Source: Paulinella micropora (lineage: Eukaryota; Cercozoa; Imbricatea; Euglyphida; Paulinellidae). Taken from it: a stretch of DNA of 42,500 nucleotides. The notes beneath the pieces were generated by a model. It searched no databases, was not told the DNA's origin, and worked only from the letters and a program-made list of their open reading frames with translations. Where the stretch lies: positions 97,501 to 140,000 of the forward strand of contig WBZZ01005950.1 of assembly GCA_019918135.1 (NCBI GenBank), in the 5' to 3' direction. Positions 40,101-42,500 of this stretch are shown here, piece by piece. Position numbers and translations under genes: made by a program. How positions within the stretch are numbered: position 1 is the stretch's first letter; the number at the start of each line of letters is the position of its first letter.

Positions 40101-41157
40101 GCCGGGCCCGCCCCGAGGAAGCGCAGCTCGTTCTCGCCGTAACGGAAGGCCAGCGCGGTGCCCTCGCTGCGGTTGCTGGCCTGCAGCGTGCCCGCCGGCC
40201 GGGTGACCGAGCCATGAGACAGCTGGTACCAGTTGGTCTCTGGCGGGCCGAGCGCGTACGTCGGGCTGGCGTAGGCCATGCGCAGCACCCAGACGTCGGC
40301 GAGCCAGGGCACGTCCCAGGACGAGTTGGCGCCGGGTGCCAGCCACGCCGTCCCGGCCGCGCTGAAGTACGGGGCGCCGGCGCGCAGGTACTGCAGGCCC
40401 CGTGCGCCCTCCCCCCGGCCGCGAGACGGCCGGCGTCGTCGAACCACCACCCGCCGTCCAGCGCCGGGGGCGAGGGAGGGCAGGGGGTCAGCAGGCTCAG
40501 CGCGCGCGTGGACGTGCCGGGCCGGCTGCACGCCGGCAGGCAGAGGCCCGACAGCCCCCAGAGGTGGTGACCGGCGTGCGCCAACACCGGCCCGCTAGCC
40601 TCTCGGTAGGGCAAGAGCTGCGCGAAGGCCTCCAGGACCCCTCCCTGGTCCGTGTACAGCGAGTAGTACCCCGCGTCGTCTTGCTGCGCGCGGACACGGG
40701 CGCTCTCGCCCGCGTTGGCGCACAGCACCAGCTCGAACGTGCCAGAGCCACAGTCGTCGCCGGTACAGCGCAGGCACTGGGTCAGAAAGTTGGGGGACGA
40801 GACGCTAAAGAGGTGGCCATCGCTCTGGTCCAGCCGGTAGTTGCGCAAGTAGAAGAGGTAGTGGACCGTTGTGTCAGAGATCCCCGTCGTGACCAGGCAG
40901 GGCAGAAAGACCAGCCCCCGGGCGGTGTGTAGGCTGGCGTCTTCTTCGTAGTACAGGCAGTGGTAGGGCGCCAGGGCCTGTTGCAGCACGAGGCCCGGTG
41001 AAGCCGACACCGACACGGGCGCCTGGGCGGAGGGCGACGGGGAGGGCGACGGCGATTGTCCGGGCGCCGGGTTCGCCGCCGGCCCGTAGTTGGGGCAGTA
41101 GCAGTCGCCGAGCGCGTGCCAGGCCTGGGCTAGCACGAGCAGCCACGCTCTCCACAT
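37181..41157 (-). CDS. Large secreted protein with discoidin-like and EGF-like modules, frame interrupted
   Basis: ATG 41,155-41,157 opens a signal peptide (MWRAWLLVLAQAWHALG), then a Cys/Pro part with SPSPSPSPS. Reading then follows frame changes near 40,410 and 38,250 (both in six-base G runs) and near 38,626 (a four-base G run). Long Cys-containing beta-rich parts (39-40.4 kb, with RYGENELRFLG and PYVPWLGDCWS) are unassigned. Three discoidin/galactose-binding-like modules follow (CWHAFDG; GEWLRVDLGAVYRLRGFGL; LVYDLGGVYLLHRLALVG), with EGF-like parts (YSCACGAGYRP, CLDVDEC; and the C-terminal NTPGSYRC, GYACTNTPQGASC). It is probably a cell-surface or matrix protein. About 220 bp at 38,660-38,885 are inverted. 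Confidence 0.7.
38660..38885 (+). other. Inverted coding segment inside the secreted-protein gene
   Basis: On the plus strand codons 38,671-38,871 read GEWLQLRRTDGQYLRLTSFV, then ARVLYVYGTESAADTDWVQL, with G or C in nearly every third position. This is the middle strand set of a discoidin-like module. The minus gene lacks exactly this part between TYTGG (38,888) and EKRSYVVLS (38,660). The short inverted words CGAGG (38,659-38,663) and CCTCG (38,884-38,888) flank it. Confidence 0.75.
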
Positions 41158-41192
41158 GGGCTGGTGTTTTGCCTAGTACACTAGCGCCGGTG

Positions 41193-41246
41193 GCCGGCCG
41201 ACGCGAGGATTCTGCTCTCTTCCCCCCCTTTCTCGCGTCGGCCGGC
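41193..41246. promoter_or_regulatory. Perfect 15-bp inverted repeat upstream of the secreted-protein gene
   Basis: GCCGGCCGACGCGAG (41,193-41,207) and CTCGCGTCGGCCGGC (41,232-41,246), 24-bp spacer, 36-89 bp before the minus-strand ATG at 41,157. It is followed by a G-run block. A similar arrangement lies before the RING-like gene. Confidence 0.6.
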
Positions 41247-41462
41247 GGGGCAGGAGCGGCCAGAGGGGGGAGAGGGAGAGCAGGGCCCCGGGGGCGGGGC
41301 GGGGGAGGGGGGGGCGGCTCCACTTCCCTGCCCGTGTGCTGCAGTACTTAAAGAGCGCAAGAGCCCAGTTGCGCCGAGTCCCAAGCACAGGTGCTACCAG
41401 AGGGCGTGGCCCCTAGGGGATAGTGTGCACAGACAGGAGTCTCTAGCTGCGCTTGGTCCGCC
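41247..41462. promoter_or_regulatory. Divergent intergenic region of the two secreted-protein genes
   Basis: It holds a G-rich block (about 41,265-41,325), a TACTTAAAGAGCGC phrase (41,344-41,357, possible weak TATA) and the start of the mucin-like gene. 305 bp separate the two ATGs, so shared control is plausible. Confidence 0.45.
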
Positions 41463-42500
41463 ATGCCACTCCAGCGCACCCTGCCGCCCTGTCGGTCTTG
41501 GCCTTGGTGGTTAATACTAGCTACCTGCCTGTGGCCAGGGTCGGGCTTCTGTCCTTATGACCACCCGTACGGGACGGTCACTACCACGCCGACCCTGTCC
41601 AGTTCGCCCAGCGCCTCTGGGTCCCGGTCGCCGACCGCCTCCCAATCGCCGACCGCTTCCCAGTCGCTGGGCGCGCCCCAGTCACCGACGGCCTCTGTGT
41701 CCCAGTCGCCGACCGCCTCTGTGTCACCGACCGCCTCTGGGTCCCGGTCGCCGACCGCCTCCCAATCGCCGACCGCTTCCCAGTCGCTGGGCGCGCCCCA
41801 GTCACCGACTGCCTCTGTGTCCCAGTCACCGACCGCCTCCGTGTCCCGGTCGCCGACCGCCTCTGTGTCCCAGTCGCCGACCGCTTCCCAGTCGCTGGGC
41901 GCGCCCCAGTCACCGACCACCTCTGTGTCCCAGTCACCGACGGCCTCTGTGTCCCAGTCACCGACCGCCTCCGTGTCCCAGTCGCCGACCGCTTCCCAGT
42001 CGCTGGGCGCGCCCCAGTCACCGACCACCTCTGTGTCCCGGTCGCCGACCGTCTCCCAGTCGCTGGGCGCGCCCCAGTCACCGACGGCCTCTGTGTCCCA
42101 GTCGCCAGCCGCCTCTGTGTCACCGACCACCTCTGTGTCCCAGTCGCCGACGCCCTCGGAATCGCCGACCGCCTCGGAATCACCGACCGCCTCGGAATCG
42201 CCGACCTCCTCGGAATCGCCAACCGCCTCGGAATCGCCAACCGCCTCCGAGTCTCCCACCGCGTCCGCCTCGGCCACCCCTACCCCCCTGCCGCCCACCA
42301 GCCTGGGCCTCAATGTCACGGGCGGGGCCGGCGGCAACTTCACCCTGCCCGCCAGCAACGACCCCAACGCGACCAGCCCCACCACCCGCCGCCGCGCGCT
42401 GCTGCAGACGAGCCTGCCCACGGACCCGACGTACACCGTGGACTGGGGAGACGGCACGCAGCCCGTGGTGTGCAGCAACGAGGACTGCTCGTGGTGCACG
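41463..42500 (+). CDS. Secreted mucin-like Ser/Thr/Pro-repeat protein with PKD-like domain, 5' part
   Basis: From ATG 41,463 the frame stays open to the window end (346 codons). Residues 1-30 form a signal peptide (PWWLILATCLWPGSGFC). From ~45 to ~270 come SPTAS-type repeats (SQSPTASVSQSPTAS, SLGAPQSPT, later SESPTASESPTAS), likely heavily O-glycosylated. A block with TRRRALLQ follows. The end YTVDWGDGTQPVVCSNEDCS carries the WGDG turn typical of PKD domains. A cell-wall or surface protein is likely. The minus-strand frame over the repeats is a shadow. Confidence 0.8.
   Translation, partial: MPLQRTLPPCRSWPWWLILATCLWPGSGFCPYDHPYGTVTTTPTLSSSPSASGSRSPTASQSPTASQSLGAPQSPTASVSQSPTASVSPTASGSRSPTASQSPTASQSLGAPQSPTASVSQSPTASVSRSPTASVSQSPTASQSLGAPQSPTTSVSQSPTASVSQSPTASVSQSPTASQSLGAPQSPTTSVSRSPTVSQSLGAPQSPTASVSQSPAASVSPTTSVSQSPTPSESPTASESPTASESPTSSESPTASESPTASESPTASASATPTPLPPTSLGLNVTGGAGGNFTLPASNDPNATSPTTRRRALLQTSLPTDPTYTVDWGDGTQPVVCSNEDCSWCT

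Noticed and set aside
38780..40570. 596-codon plus-strand frame over the secreted-protein gene
   Set aside because: Arg/Gly/Ala-rich shadow caused by high GC; only 38,671-38,871, in a different plus frame, looks like real protein.
41555..42499. Minus-strand frame with VGDWDTEAVGD-type repeats
   Set aside because: Antisense shadow of the SPTAS repeats; the plus frame has a signal peptide and a PKD-like end.

Overview
The window looks like nuclear DNA of an intron-poor, probably microbial or algal eukaryote. AT-rich, transposon-packed sequence (about 1-33,700) alternates with very GC-rich, apparently intronless genes (about 18,240-19,110 and 34,000-42,500). The visible features include both retrotransposon orders, polyadenylation-type AATAAA signals, microsatellites, an F-box/LRR gene, a RING-like gene and secreted EGF/discoidin-like and mucin-like genes. 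An arginine-rich motif followed by LLQ in the last gene occurs in extracellular proteins of some algae. I cannot place the lineage further.

Region by region. 1-1,500: cassettes (a tRNA-derived SINE, here called A, and a second family, B) separated by (ATT)n. 1,596-2,575: tandem repeats. 4,566-11,666 (minus): a decayed Ty3/gypsy-type LTR retrotransposon with gag, protease, RT, integrase and a C-terminal extension. 12,340-15,485: a long inverted repeat (Z) interleaved with two copies of a ~385-bp element (Y) and (ACAT)n tracts. 15,584-17,530 and 20,747-23,330: further (ATT)n-separated cassettes in both orientations. 18,240-19,170: an isolated GC-rich pseudogene. 23,329-30,175: a nearly full-length but frameshifted EEP-type non-LTR retrotransposon (LINE) with tandemly repeated 5' UTR monomers, again bounded by (ATT)n. 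31,067-33,417: a possible nuclease fragment and a broken Ty1/copia-type fragment with LTR-like sequence.

33,700-42,500 is a gene island. It holds a truncated RING-like gene and an F-box/LRR gene (both minus, in tandem), a small coiled-coil gene (plus), a large secreted lectin/EGF-like gene (minus), and a mucin-like gene with a PKD-like end (plus, running off the window). The F-box/LRR and small genes are divergent, as are the two secreted-protein genes.

The most interesting system is the (ATT)n array. The LINE, the tRNA-derived SINE and at least three other short cassette families share a related ~50-bp 3' tail, all end in (ATT)n and all are preceded by (ATT)n. This is what a LINE that targets its own tail microsatellite, mobilising several short dependents, would leave behind. 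The second point of interest is a ~220-bp stretch inside the large secreted-protein gene that reads as the missing part of the protein only on the opposite strand, which suggests a micro-inversion or an assembly error.
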